From NCBI RefSeq assembly GCF_003014735.1, contig NZ_PYAX01000001.1, positions 682,001 through 746,000 on the forward strand: DNA of 64,000 nt. Reading direction: 5' to 3'. The stretch's first letter is position 1. The number at the start of each line of letters is the position of its first letter. Made by a program: the position numbers and the translations under genes. This document shows, piece by piece, positions 43,988 to 53,351 of the stretch. Source of the stretch: Saccharothrix carnea (GTDB taxonomy: Bacteria > Actinomycetota > Actinomycetes > Mycobacteriales > Pseudonocardiaceae). The notes below the pieces were generated by a model. It made no database searches. It worked only from the letters and a program-made list of their open reading frames with translations, and was not told where the DNA came from.

Positions 43988-44968
43988 TCACAGGTGCCGT
44001 TCGATCTCCGCCAACTCATCCGCCTCGAACGACAGGTTCCCCGTCGCCGCCACGTTGTCCTCCAACTGCTTCACACTCGACGCCCCGATCAACGCGGACG
44101 TCACGTTCCGCAGCACCCAAGCGATCGCCAGCTGCGCCAACGTCTGCCCGCGCCCCTTCGCGACCTCGTTCAACCCCCGCACCTTCGCCAACGTCGCATC
44201 GTCCAGATTGGACGCCGACAGGAACGGCGATGCGCCTGCCGCCCGCGACCCCTCCGGCACGCCGTTCAGGTACCGGTCGGTCAACACGCCCTGCGCCAGC
44301 GGCGAGAACGCGATGCTCCCCGCGCCCACCTCCGCCAGCACGTCGAGCAGCCCGTCCTCGACCCACCGGTTCAACATCGAGTACGACGGCTGGTGGATCA
44401 GCAACGGCGTGCCCAGCTCGCGCAGCACCCGCGCCGCCTCGGCCGTCTGCTCCGCCGAGTAGTTGGAGATGCCCACGTACAGCGCCTTGCCCGAGCGCAC
44501 CACGTGGTCCAGCGCGCCCATCGTCTCCTCGATGGGAGTGTCCGGGTCCGGTCGGTGGTGGTAGTACACGTCCACGTAGTCCAAGCCCAGCCGGGCCAGC
44601 GACCGGTCCAGCGAACTGACCAGGTACTTGCGCGAGCCCCACTCGCCGTACGGGCCGTCGAACATGTGGTAGCCGGCCTTGGTGGACACCAGGATCTCGT
44701 CCCGGTGCGGCCGGAAGTCCTGCGCGAACAGCCGTCCGAAGTTCTCCTCGGCGCTGCCGGGCGGCGGACCGTAGTTGTTCGCCAGGTCGAAGTGCGTTAC
44801 GCCCAGGTCGAACGCCCGGCGCAGGATGGCGCGCTGGCCGTCCAGGTGCTTGTCGTGGCCGAAGTTGTGCCACAGGCCGAGCGACACGGCGGGCAGCTTG
44901 AGCCCGCTGCGACCGGACCGGCGGTAGGGCATGGCGTCGTACCGCGACTCGGCGGCGTGGTAGGTCAT
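43988..44968 (-). CDS. Aldo/keto reductase (YghZ/MgrA-type)
   Basis: A 326-residue NADPH-dependent aldo/keto reductase. The tetrad is Asp61 (HFDLANNYG), Tyr66, Lys97 (VSTKAGY) and His in VDVYYHHRPDP. The family opening MPYRRSGRSGLKLPAVSLGLWHNFG and the Lys-channel-like NNYGPPPGSAEE segment match the group that reduces glyceraldehyde-3-phosphate and methylglyoxal. It begins at ATG 44968, 56 bp after the LacI-like gene stop, likely last in the leftward beta-mannosidase operon. A sugar-aldehyde detoxification role is possible. Confidence 0.92.
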   Translation of the reverse strand: MTYHAAESRYDAMPYRRSGRSGLKLPAVSLGLWHNFGHDKHLDGQRAILRRAFDLGVTHFDLANNYGPPPGSAEENFGRLFAQDFRPHRDEILVSTKAGYHMFDGPYGEWGSRKYLVSSLDRSLARLGLDYVDVYYHHRPDPDTPIEETMGALDHVVRSGKALYVGISNYSAEQTAEAARVLRELGTPLLIHQPSYSMLNRWVEDGLLDVLAEVGAGSIAFSPLAQGVLTDRYLNGVPEGSRAAGASPFLSASNLDDATLAKVRGLNEVAKGRGQTLAQLAIAWVLRNVTSALIGASSVKQLEDNVAATGNLSFEADELAEIERHL

Positions 44969-44981
44969 GTGCGTCCTCGGT

Positions 44982-45045
44982 TTATCGGGTGCTCTGCCGC
45001 GTCATCGGGTGCTCTCCCGCGCGTTATCGGGTGCTCTCCCGCGCG
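44982..45045 (-). repeat. 22-bp tandem repeat copying the end of the LacI-like gene
   Basis: Three units: 45024-45045 (inside the gene, encoding the last residues RESTR and the stop), 45002-45023 and 44982-45001 (two bases shorter). On the coding strand each reads GCGGGAGAGCACCCGAT then TAA or TGA, so the last codons plus stop are repeated twice beyond the true stop. Confidence 0.9.
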
Positions 45046-45857
45046 ATGAGCGTGGGCTTGGGCGACCAGCGCTCGGCGACCTCGACGCCTTCGATCAGCT
45101 CCAGCACCGACTCGGCGACGGTGACGCCGAACTGGTGCACGTCCACGCTCATGGTGGTCAGCGCGGGTGACGCGAGCCGGCACAGCGACGAGTCGTCCCA
45201 CGCGACCAGGCTGAGCCGGTCGGGCACGGCGACGCCGAGTTCCTTGGCGACGCTCAGACCGGCCACGGCCATCACGTCGTTGTCGTAGAGGATCGCGGTG
45301 GGCGGTTCGGGTGCGTTGAGCAGCGCGGTGGTGAGCTTCGCGCCCGACTCCTCCGAGTAGTCGCCCTCCACCACGACGGGCTCGATGCCCGCCTCCGCGC
45401 ACCCTTCGAGCAGTGCCGCCGTGCGCGCCCTGGTGTGCAGCAACGTGTTCGGCCCGCTGACCCGGGCGATGCGCCGGTGGCCCAGCTCCAGCAGGTACGC
45501 CAACGCCTCGCGCACCGGGCCCGCGTCGTCGGTGCGCACCGCGGGCACGGCCAGCTCGTCCGGCTCGCCCACGTACAGCGCGGGCAGGCCCATCTCGCGC
45601 AGCACCGCCGGTCGGTGGTCGTCCACGGTGCGGTTGACCACCACCACCGCGTCCACCACACCGCCCGCCGCCCACCGGCGGTAGGCGGCGATCTCGGCGT
45701 CCTCGGTGCCCACGATGTGCAGCAGCACGGACCGGTCGCCCTCGGCGAGCCGCTCCTCGATGCCCGCGATGAACTCCATGAAGAACGGCTCCGCGCCCAA
45801 CAGCCGCGCGGGGCGGGCCAGGACGAGGCCGATGGAGCCGGGCGAGCCGGTGGTCAT
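45024..45857 (-). CDS. LacI-type sugar-binding protein lacking the DNA-binding domain
   Basis: A 277-residue protein corresponding to only the effector-binding (periplasmic-binding-like) part of a LacI repressor: SIGLVLARPARLL at residue 7 onward, MEFIAGIEERL, VDAVVVVNRTVDDHRP, GHRRIARVSGPN, AILYDNDVMAVAGL, DRLSLVAWDDSSL. The usual 55-60-residue helix-turn-helix and hinge ahead of this are absent, and the DNA there encodes the end of beta-mannosidase. The ATG 45857 overlaps the beta-mannosidase stop (ATGA); GTG 45872 would add five residues. There is no signal peptide, so it is cytosolic. Possibilities: a sugar buffer or sensor, a partner for another repressor, or a truncated regulator still maintained in frame. 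Confidence 0.85.
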   Translation of the reverse strand: MTTGSPGSIGLVLARPARLLGAEPFFMEFIAGIEERLAEGDRSVLLHIVGTEDAEIAAYRRWAAGGVVDAVVVVNRTVDDHRPAVLREMGLPALYVGEPDELAVPAVRTDDAGPVREALAYLLELGHRRIARVSGPNTLLHTRARTAALLEGCAEAGIEPVVVEGDYSEESGAKLTTALLNAPEPPTAILYDNDVMAVAGLSVAKELGVAVPDRLSLVAWDDSSLCRLASPALTTMSVDVHQFGVTVAESVLELIEGVEVAERWSPKPTLIARESTR

Positions 45858-48298
45858 GTCCGCACCGCGCACAGACTGTTGGCCGATCGCAGCACCAGCG
45901 GGCCGGTCAGCGCGGACGGGTCGGCCAGCTCGGTCGCGGTCCGGACCAGGAACGAGTGCGTCCCGCCGGCAGGCAGCGTGACCAGGGTGTCGTCCACGAC
46001 GGCGTCCTCGGCGACCCGGTCGGCCAGCACCGCGATGTCCCGGGCGAGGGAGGACGCGGTGACGTCGACCCGGTAGCCGCCGTCCACCCGGCGGACCTCG
46101 GCGGTGAGCGGCGCGGGGTCGTAGGCCAGCTCCAGGTCCTCCCGGAACAGGTGCGCGGTGCGCGCGTCGGCCGTGCTCACCACCAGCACCTCCCCCTTCG
46201 GATCGCCGGGCGTGACCAGGTCGGCCGCCAGGTCGAGCCGTGCCGCGGACCTCGCCGGCACGTCGAGCGGGAGTTTAGCCGCCGCGAGCACGTCACCCGC
46301 GAACGTCTGGCGTTCCAGCGCCACTTCGCCGGTCCAGACCTCGTCGGTGTCGTTGACCGCGATGAGCGCGTCGACGCCGTCGCGCGGCTGGACGGTGAGC
46401 AGGCGCGGCGCGAAGGCGTGCTTGAGCGCGTAGTACAGCGGCTTGAGCCGCTCGTCGCCGTCGATCGCGGCCCACGAGGTGACCGGCCAGCAGTCGTTGA
46501 GCTGCCACACCAGCGCGCCGGCGGTGCGCGGCCAGTGCGAGCGGAAGTGCTCGACGCCGAACGCGACCGCGCGGGCCTGGTTGAGCTGGGTCGCCCAGTG
46601 CCAGTCCTCGAACGCCGAGGGCGTGGGCAGGTGCGGCGCGAGGCCGCGGTCGAGCTTGCCGTTGCCGTCCTCGGCCTTCTGGTGCAGCAGGAACGCGGGC
46701 GAGGTCGGCGTCATCGGCTCGTCGTGCACCCACTTGGTCAGCGTCGCCCAGGTCGGCGGGCCCTGGAAGCCGAACTCCGAGCAGAACCGCGGCGTGAAGT
46801 CGCGGTAGTGGGTGTAGTCGATCCGGTTCCACACCTCCCACTCGTGCCGGGTGCCGTGGGTGTCCTCGTTCGGGTGCAGGTCACCGGGGCTGTACGGGCT
46901 GCCCGGCGAGTAGTGCCTGGTCGGGTCCAGCTCGGCGACGATCGCGGGCAGCAGCTCGGTGTAGTAGCGCAGGCCCCAGGACCGGCCCTGCAGCTGCTCC
47001 TTCCAGCCCCAGTCGGCGAAGCCCCACAGGTTCTCGTTGTTGCCGTTCCACAGCGCCAGGGACGCGTGCGAGGTCAGCCGGGCGACGTTCTCGCGCGCCT
47101 CGGCCTCGACCTCCTCCCACAACGGCGACTCCTCGGCGTACGCGGCGCAGGCGAACAGGAAGTCCTGCCAGACCAGCACGCCGCGCTCGTCGCAGACGTC
47201 GTAGAAGTCCTCGGTCTCGTAGATCCCACCGCCCCAGATGCGGAGCATGTTCATGTTCGCTTCGACGGCCTGGTCGACCCGGCGGACCAGGCGGTCACGG
47301 GTGACGCGGGTGAGGAAGTGGTCGTCCGGGATCCAGTTGGCACCCTTGGCGAACACCGGCTTGCCGTTGACCACGAACGTAAACGGCGTGCCGACCTCGT
47401 CGGGCGTGGTGTCCACGGTGATGGTCCGGAAGCCGATGCGACGGTCGGCGCGATCCGCGTCCTGGTCGTCCGACCGCAGCACGACGCCCAGGTCGTAGAG
47501 AGGGTGGTCGCCGTAGCCGACCGGCCACCACAGCTCGACGTCCGGCACCTCGACGGTCACCACCGCGGAACCGCCCTCGACCCGGACGCGCTGCTCGACA
47601 CCCGCCACCGTCGCGACCACGGTCAGCTCGGTGTCCCGCGCCCGGTCGACCTCGACGTGCACCTCGACCCGGCCCGTGCCGTCCTCGTCCACCGTGACCA
47701 GGGGCCGGACCTGCGCCAGCCGCGCCTCGGTCCAGCGCTCCAACCGCACCGGCTTCCAGATGCCCGCCGTCTGCAGGTCGGGACCCCAGTCCCAGCCGAA
47801 CGAACAGGCCATCTTGCGCACCGCGTTCATCGGGTGCGGGTAGGCGCGGTCACGCCAGCCCAGCGCCTCCTCCTGCCGCTCGGCATACGCCAGCGCGGAG
47901 GAGAACGTGACGACGAGGTCGTTCGCGCCGTCCACCAGGTGCTCGCGCACGTCGAAGCGGTAGGAGCGGAACATGTTGGCCGTGCTGCCGAGCACGACTC
48001 CGTTCAGCTCGACCGTGGCGACGGTGTCCAGGCCGTCGAACGCCAGCTCGACCTTCTCACCCGGCTTCGCCGCCTCCGCCTCGAACGTCAGCGCGTAACG
48101 CCAGTCCGCGCGGTGCATCCACGCCAGCTCGGTCTCGTTCGTGTCCAGGTAGGGCTCGGGGATGAGACCCGCCGCGAGGAGGTCGAGGTGCGTGCTGCCG
48201 GGGACGACGGCGGGCACCTCGCGGTCGGCGACGGCCGCCGGGATCGGCCCACCCACCGCGCTCAGGCGCCACCCGTCGTGCAAGGTCGTGCGAATCAT
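45854..48298 (-). CDS. GH2 beta-mannosidase
   Basis: An 814-residue cytosolic exo-beta-mannosidase. Order: N-terminal sugar-binding domain (about 5-190), Ig-like domain (about 195-295), TIM barrel (about 300-650) and C-terminal beta domains. The acid/base is in WNGNNENLWG (Glu422) and the nucleophile is in FCSEFGFQG (Glu508). MLRIWGGGIYE and the GW-WGP region (SFGWDWGPDLQTAGIWKP) are typical of beta-mannosidases within GH2. No signal peptide. It should release mannose from imported manno-oligosaccharides. It heads a leftward operon with the LacI-like protein and probably the aldo/keto reductase. The promoter is well formed. Confidence 0.95.
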   Translation of the reverse strand: MIRTTLHDGWRLSAVGGPIPAAVADREVPAVVPGSTHLDLLAAGLIPEPYLDTNETELAWMHRADWRYALTFEAEAAKPGEKVELAFDGLDTVATVELNGVVLGSTANMFRSYRFDVREHLVDGANDLVVTFSSALAYAERQEEALGWRDRAYPHPMNAVRKMACSFGWDWGPDLQTAGIWKPVRLERWTEARLAQVRPLVTVDEDGTGRVEVHVEVDRARDTELTVVATVAGVEQRVRVEGGSAVVTVEVPDVELWWPVGYGDHPLYDLGVVLRSDDQDADRADRRIGFRTITVDTTPDEVGTPFTFVVNGKPVFAKGANWIPDDHFLTRVTRDRLVRRVDQAVEANMNMLRIWGGGIYETEDFYDVCDERGVLVWQDFLFACAAYAEESPLWEEVEAEARENVARLTSHASLALWNGNNENLWGFADWGWKEQLQGRSWGLRYYTELLPAIVAELDPTRHYSPGSPYSPGDLHPNEDTHGTRHEWEVWNRIDYTHYRDFTPRFCSEFGFQGPPTWATLTKWVHDEPMTPTSPAFLLHQKAEDGNGKLDRGLAPHLPTPSAFEDWHWATQLNQARAVAFGVEHFRSHWPRTAGALVWQLNDCWPVTSWAAIDGDERLKPLYYALKHAFAPRLLTVQPRDGVDALIAVNDTDEVWTGEVALERQTFAGDVLAAAKLPLDVPARSAARLDLAADLVTPGDPKGEVLVVSTADARTAHLFREDLELAYDPAPLTAEVRRVDGGYRVDVTASSLARDIAVLADRVAEDAVVDDTLVTLPAGGTHSFLVRTATELADPSALTGPLVLRSANSLCAVRT

Positions 48299-48356
48299 CG
48301 TTCCTCTTTTCCCGGCGGCGGTGGGTTACTGCCGTGTGACGTTCAAGGTATGGCGA

Positions 48357-48385
48357 TTCTTACGCCAGCAACTAAAGTAAGTCAA
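48357..48385 (-). promoter_or_regulatory. Beta-mannosidase promoter
   Basis: Leftward -35 TTGACT (48380-48385), 17-bp spacer, -10 TAAGAA (48357-48362). TGGCG-ATTCTTA-CGCCA (48351-48367) is an inverted repeat over the -10, a likely repressor site. The layout resembles the substrate-binding protein promoter at 58820. Confidence 0.65.
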
Positions 48386-48416
48386 CGAGGTTCACCGCCA
48401 GAGAGGAAGACCACAA

Positions 48417-50537
48417 GTGGCAGACGTGACGCACCTGCGGGCAGCGGGTGTGAGCCTGGTGCTCGACTTCTCGGGAGGCACTCTCCCCCGGGTCCGCCAC
48501 TGGGGCGCTGACCTGGGCGAACTCACCTCCGACGAACTCGACGCGGTACTGGTCGCGCAGGCGCCGCACCCCATCGGCTTCTCGGTGGACGGCGCGGTGG
48601 ACGTGGCCGTGCTGCCCGAGCAGTCGGCCGGTTGGCTGGGCACGCCCGGCATCATCGGCAACCGCGGCGGGCGTGACTTCTCCACCGCTTTCCGGGTGGT
48701 GTCGGTGGACGGCCCGCTGATCCGGGCGGTCGACGAGACCGCCGGGCTCGGGCTGGAACTGACCGTCGAGCTCGCGCCGTCCGGGCTGGTGCGGCAGCGG
48801 GCCGTGCTCACCAACACCGGGACGTCGGACTTCACCGTGGACGCGGTCAACCTGACCCTGCCCGTGCCGCCGCAGGCGGTCGAGATCCTGGACTTCACCG
48901 GCCGGTGGACGCGTGAGCGCAGCCCGCAGCGGACCGCGTTCACCCAGGGGCTGCGGGTGCGCGAGAACCGGACCGGGCGGACCGGCTACGACTCGGCGTA
49001 CCTGTTCGCCGCAGGCACGGCCGGGTTCGGCAACCGCTCGGGCGAGGTCTGGGCCGTGCACACGGCCTGGTCGGGCAACCACCGGACGTTCGCCGAGAAG
49101 ACCTACCACTCGGTGTCGCTGCTGGGTTCGGGTGAGCTGCTGCTGTCCGGCGAGGTCGTGCTGGGGCCCGGCGAGTCGTACTCGACGCCGTGGCAGTACG
49201 CGTCGTACGGGCACGGGCTGGACGAGGTGTCCGGGCGGTTCCACCGGCACCTGCGGTCGCGTCCGTCCCACCCCAGCTCACCGCGCCCGGTCGTGGTGAA
49301 CACGTGGGAGGCGGTGTACTTCGACCACGACCTGGACCGGCTCAAGGCGCTGGCGGACGCCGCCGCGTCGGTCGGTGCCGAGCGGTTCGTGCTGGACGAC
49401 GGCTGGTTCGGGTCGCGGCGCGACGACCGGCGCGGGCTGGGCGACTGGTACGTGTCCGACGAGGCGTGGCCGGACGGGCTGAAGCCGCTGACCGACCACG
49501 TGACGGGGCTCGGGATGCAGTTCGGCATCTGGGTCGAGCCCGAGATGGTCAACCCCGACTCGGACCTGGCGCGGGCCCACCCGGACTGGATCATGGCGGC
49601 GGGCGACCGGCTGCCCGGGACGGCGCGGTTCCAGCAGGTGCTGGACCTGGCCCGGCCCGAGGCGTTCGAGTACGTCCTGGAGCGGCTGGACGCGCTGCTG
49701 TCCGAGTACCCGGTGTCGTACCTGAAGTGGGACCACAACCGGGACCTGGTCGACGCCGGGCACCGGCCGACCGGGCGCGCGGGCGTGCACGGCCAGACGT
49801 CGGCCGTCTACCGGCTGCTGGACGAGCTGCGGCGGCGTCACCCCGGGGTGGAGATCGAATCGTGCTCGTCCGGTGGCGGACGGGTGGACCTGGAGATTCT
49901 GGAGCGCACGGACCGGGTGTGGGTGTCGGACTGCATCGACGCGTTGGAGCGGCAGTCGATGCAGCGGTGGACGAACGCGCTGGTCCCGTTGGAGCTGATG
50001 GGTACGCACGTGGGTGCGGGGACGTCGCACACGACGCACCGGCAGCACCCCGTCGACTTCCGGGCCGGGACGGCGCTGTTCGGGCACTTCGGCATCGAGT
50101 GGGACCTGACGGCGGCGTCGGCCGAGGACCTGGCGCGGCTGACGTCGTGGGTGGCGCTGTACAAGGAGCTGCGGTCCCTGCTGCACACCGGTGTGGCGGT
50201 GCACGGCGACCACCCGGACCCGGCGATCGAGGTGCACGGGGTGGTGGCGGAGGACGGTTCGGACGCCGTGTTCGCCATCGTCGCCCTGGCCACGTCCCAG
50301 CTCTACCCGCCGGGGCCGGTGCGCTTGCCCGGTCTGTCAGCCGACCGCTCGTACCACGTGCGGCCTCTCGCGCCGGGTGACGTGCCGGACGGCAACGCGC
50401 ACAACTGGGGCGTGTTCCTGCCTTGGTGGAAGCCCGAGGGCGTGACGCTGCCAGGCCGGGCACTGACGACGGCCGGCGTGCAGGCACCTGTGCTGTACCC
50501 GGAGCGATTGGTGCTGGTACGGGCGACGGCGATCTGA
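48417..50537 (+). CDS. GH36 alpha-galactosidase (first)
   Basis: A 706-residue alpha-galactosidase of the large GH36 type. The N-terminal beta-supersandwich (about 1-290) is followed by the TIM barrel with VLDDGWFGSRRDD (326-338), FGIWVEPEMVNPDSDL (369-384), YLKWDHNRDL with nucleophile Asp439, ESCSSGGGRVDL (481-492), and WVSDCIDALERQ with acid/base Asp505. No signal peptide; cytosolic. It starts at GTG 48417 after AGAGAGGAAG. It is divergent from beta-mannosidase, sharing a 118-bp promoter region, so galactose removal and mannose release are probably induced together, as needed for galactomannan fragments. Confidence 0.95.
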   Translation: MADVTHLRAAGVSLVLDFSGGTLPRVRHWGADLGELTSDELDAVLVAQAPHPIGFSVDGAVDVAVLPEQSAGWLGTPGIIGNRGGRDFSTAFRVVSVDGPLIRAVDETAGLGLELTVELAPSGLVRQRAVLTNTGTSDFTVDAVNLTLPVPPQAVEILDFTGRWTRERSPQRTAFTQGLRVRENRTGRTGYDSAYLFAAGTAGFGNRSGEVWAVHTAWSGNHRTFAEKTYHSVSLLGSGELLLSGEVVLGPGESYSTPWQYASYGHGLDEVSGRFHRHLRSRPSHPSSPRPVVVNTWEAVYFDHDLDRLKALADAAASVGAERFVLDDGWFGSRRDDRRGLGDWYVSDEAWPDGLKPLTDHVTGLGMQFGIWVEPEMVNPDSDLARAHPDWIMAAGDRLPGTARFQQVLDLARPEAFEYVLERLDALLSEYPVSYLKWDHNRDLVDAGHRPTGRAGVHGQTSAVYRLLDELRRRHPGVEIESCSSGGGRVDLEILERTDRVWVSDCIDALERQSMQRWTNALVPLELMGTHVGAGTSHTTHRQHPVDFRAGTALFGHFGIEWDLTAASAEDLARLTSWVALYKELRSLLHTGVAVHGDHPDPAIEVHGVVAEDGSDAVFAIVALATSQLYPPGPVRLPGLSADRSYHVRPLAPGDVPDGNAHNWGVFLPWWKPEGVTLPGRALTTAGVQAPVLYPERLVLVRATAI

Positions 50538-50740
50538 CGGGGGTCACCCGGACAGGCGAAGTGTGCAACCTTTGACAACTCAAATCGCATTTCTCAGTCG
50601 TGGGTGTGGGTTGGGCGTGTAGGCGCGGGCGCGGCTCGCGGAGGTGTGCGTGGTGGGGGTTCGGCGGGGTCTAGCGGCGGTCGTGGGTGAGTGGTTAACG
50701 TCGACCCACGAAGTGTCACTGGACCGATCAGGAAGAACCC

Positions 50741-51274
50741 GTGAACCCTCGACTCGTCCTGATCGGTGCCGCTGTCGCACTGGCCGCCGCCACCGCCTGC
50801 GGTGGTCCGGCCGGTGAGGAGACCACGCCGACCACCGCCCCGCCCCAGAGCACCACCGTCGCGCCGGTCGGACCCAGCCGGGGCGGTCCGCTGGACGGCA
50901 CCGACCCGTGCACCCTGCTCACCAAGGCCGAAGCCGAGCAGGTCACCGGGGCCCAGACCGCCGAACCGGTGGTGGAGCAGTTGGGCACGGCGCGGGTGTG
51001 CAACTTCTCGCCGCAGACGGCGCGGCTCGGTGTCGGCATCCGGACCACGGCGGGGCTGGCGGAGGTCCAGTCGAACGGGAGCCTCGTGGAGGAGTTCCAG
51101 ATCGGCCGTCACCAGGTCAAGCAGTCGGTGGGCGCGACCGGCAGCTGCGGGATCTTCATCGGGGTCACCGAGTCGTCCCGGGTCGACGTCGTGCTGAACT
51201 CGGGCAGCCCCGACGTGGACCCGTGCCCGGCGGCGCTGAAGGTCGCCGAACTGGTCGAGCCGAGGCTGCCCTAG
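50741..51274 (+). CDS. DUF3558 family lipoprotein
   Basis: A 177-residue lipoprotein with lipobox ending AATAC at Cys20, a Thr/Pro-rich linker (26-50) and a DUF3558 domain (about 52-175: DPCTLLTKAEAEQVTG, RVCNFSP, GSCGIFIGV, DPCPAALKVAELVEP). Four Cys in the domain are family-typical. The function of DUF3558 is unknown; members are abundant in Pseudonocardiaceae and mycobacteria. It starts at GTG 50741 after AGGAAG. The 203-bp gap before it shows no gene. Confidence 0.9.
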   Translation: MNPRLVLIGAAVALAAATACGGPAGEETTPTTAPPQSTTVAPVGPSRGGPLDGTDPCTLLTKAEAEQVTGAQTAEPVVEQLGTARVCNFSPQTARLGVGIRTTAGLAEVQSNGSLVEEFQIGRHQVKQSVGATGSCGIFIGVTESSRVDVVLNSGSPDVDPCPAALKVAELVEPRLP

Positions 51275-51284
51275 CGGCCGGCGA

Positions 51285-53351
51285 TCAAGCCAGTCGCACC
51301 ACGACCGCGGACGGGTGGGCGCCGCGGTAGGTGGCGCGCAGCACGCCGCCGGCCGCGTGCCACTCGAACACCCACTCGGGTGACCCCGCCGGGAACACCG
51401 GGGCCACCGTGACGTCCTGCCCCCGCAGGTGCGGCACGGGCAGGTCCACGGACGGTGGCGCGTCGGGCAGGCGCCACACGGTCAGGTAGCTGTTCGCCGC
51501 CGCACGCAAGCCCTGCGCCACCCACGGACCAGTGCGGTTGGTCAAGCCCAGCGGCCAGAACGGGACCGAGGCGGCGATCTCCGGCCGTAGTCCCTTGTGG
51601 ACGGTCACGGCCTCGCGCACCAGGGCCCGCTGCGCCGCGTCCATCAAGTCGACCCGACCGGCCAGGTACAGGCGGCCCAGCACGCCGGTCGCCAGGGTGA
51701 ACGCGGCCTCCGAGGGCGTCATCCCCGGCTGCGCGTAAGCCCAGTTCCCGGCCTGCTCCGGCAGCACCGAAGCGGGCGCGGCGGCGGCGATCGGCGGGTA
51801 CAGCAACGGGTTCTGCTGGTCCGAAGTGGACTGCAGATGCAGCCGCGACAGCATCGCGTAGTCCATCCGCATCGCACCGGACGCGCAGTTCTCCAGCAGC
51901 AGGTCGGGATGCCGCGCCAGCAACGCGTCCAGCCACGCCAGGTGCGCGCGGTTGTGCCCGAGCAGTCCTTCACCGGGCGCCACGCCGGCGACGTCGGTAC
52001 CGGCACCGGGCATGATGTTGTAGTCCAGCTTGATGTACCCGACGCCGAACTCCTCGACCAGCCGGTCGACCACCTCGTCCACGTGGCGCACCGCCGCGGG
52101 GTGCCGGAAGTCCAGGTGGAACCGGCCGTGCTCGCCGACCCGGGCGCCCTGCCGCTGGAAGAACGCCTCGTCCGGCAACGACCGGGCCAGTGCCGACCGC
52201 ACGCCGACGACCTCGGGCTCCAGCCAGATGCCCGGCACCATCCCGCGCTCGCGGATCCGGTCGGTCACCTCGCCGAACCCGCCGGGGAACCTGGTCCGCG
52301 ACGGCCGCCACTCGCCGACGCTGTCCCACCACTTGCCGTCCTCGTCGTACCACCCGGCGTCGACGCAGAAGTAGTCCGCGCCCACCTCGGCGGCGGCGTC
52401 GATCAACGGCAGCAGCTTCTCCGTGGTCGGGTCGCCCATGAGGGTGTTCATGTAGTCGTTGAAGATCACCGGCAGCTCGGGTGCGCGCCGGTTGCGCAAC
52501 GTGGCCCGGCGCTGCCGCGTCAACGCACCGAACGCCTCGTCCACCCCACCCTCGACGACGGCCACCGACACGGGCACGGTGGTGAAGCCGTCCCCGGCCG
52601 TCACCACCCGCGACCACTGGTGCTCGGCGTCCGTGGGCCCCAGCACGGCCACGTACGCGCCCGCGACCGTCTCGCCGACCTCCCAGTGCCACGCACCGTT
52701 GTGCTCGACCTGCCAGGCGAGGGCCCAGCTGTCGTCCCGCGCGACCAGCACGCCGCACGGCAGGTGCTCCCCGGTCGACCACGAGCTGCGCGACGTCAGC
52801 GCGAACCGGCTGCGTGACGCGTGGTGGTGCACGGTCGGGTCCATCGACACCAGGCCTGCTTCGCGCAACGGCGTGCGGTGCCAGCGCGACTCGGCGACCC
52901 AGTCCGAGTCGCCGTGCACGAGGTCGAGCTCGTCCACCGAACGGCCCGCGTCCACCAGGAACGCCCCGGTGGACAGCGACGTCACCGCCTGCAGGCACAC
53001 CGAGCCGTCGCCTTCGACGTCGACCTGGGTCCACGTGCGCACCGCGGGCACGCCGGCCACGCCTTGGAACACCGACGTCACCACGAGCCCGCTCACCGGG
53101 TCGTGCTGCACGATCCGCAGCTCGTCCACCGACGCGACGTGCGAGCGGTACCGCAGCCGCGCGCCGATCGTGGTGTCGGCGTAGCGGTGGCTGCCGGGGA
53201 ACCGGCCGTGGCCGAGGGCCTGCACCTCGACCAGCGGCACGCCCGCGCCCTCCGCGGTGCCGCCGGGCTTCAACGAGACCAGGCTGACCGGCCGGTCCTC
53301 GGCGTGGGCGAGCACCAGCCTGATCGCGCCCGTCGACCAGGTCACGGTCAT
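51285..53351 (-). CDS. GH36 family glycosidase (second, alpha-galactosidase-like)
   Basis: A 688-residue GH36-type enzyme, distantly related to the first. It has CVDAGWYDEDGKWWD (329-343), GIWLEPEVVG (374-383), VGYIKLDYNIMPG with nucleophile Asp443, LLENCASGAMRMDY (485-498) and QSTSDQQNPLLYP with acid/base Asp511. No signal peptide. ATG 53351 overlaps the end of the ABC ATPase gene (ATGA), so it is the last gene of the import operon. It should act on the imported sugar, which therefore most likely carries an alpha-galactosyl (or related N-acetyl) residue. An alternative is alpha-N-acetylgalactosaminidase activity, which occurs in GH36. Confidence 0.9.
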   Translation of the reverse strand: MTVTWSTGAIRLVLAHAEDRPVSLVSLKPGGTAEGAGVPLVEVQALGHGRFPGSHRYADTTIGARLRYRSHVASVDELRIVQHDPVSGLVVTSVFQGVAGVPAVRTWTQVDVEGDGSVCLQAVTSLSTGAFLVDAGRSVDELDLVHGDSDWVAESRWHRTPLREAGLVSMDPTVHHHASRSRFALTSRSSWSTGEHLPCGVLVARDDSWALAWQVEHNGAWHWEVGETVAGAYVAVLGPTDAEHQWSRVVTAGDGFTTVPVSVAVVEGGVDEAFGALTRQRRATLRNRRAPELPVIFNDYMNTLMGDPTTEKLLPLIDAAAEVGADYFCVDAGWYDEDGKWWDSVGEWRPSRTRFPGGFGEVTDRIRERGMVPGIWLEPEVVGVRSALARSLPDEAFFQRQGARVGEHGRFHLDFRHPAAVRHVDEVVDRLVEEFGVGYIKLDYNIMPGAGTDVAGVAPGEGLLGHNRAHLAWLDALLARHPDLLLENCASGAMRMDYAMLSRLHLQSTSDQQNPLLYPPIAAAAPASVLPEQAGNWAYAQPGMTPSEAAFTLATGVLGRLYLAGRVDLMDAAQRALVREAVTVHKGLRPEIAASVPFWPLGLTNRTGPWVAQGLRAAANSYLTVWRLPDAPPSVDLPVPHLRGQDVTVAPVFPAGSPEWVFEWHAAGGVLRATYRGAHPSAVVVRLA

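Noticed and set aside
50580..50780. Short leftward frame in the gap before DUF3558
   Set aside because: Composition is Arg/Thr/Pro-rich, it overlaps the DUF3558 start, and it has no ribosome site; the gap shows no supported gene.
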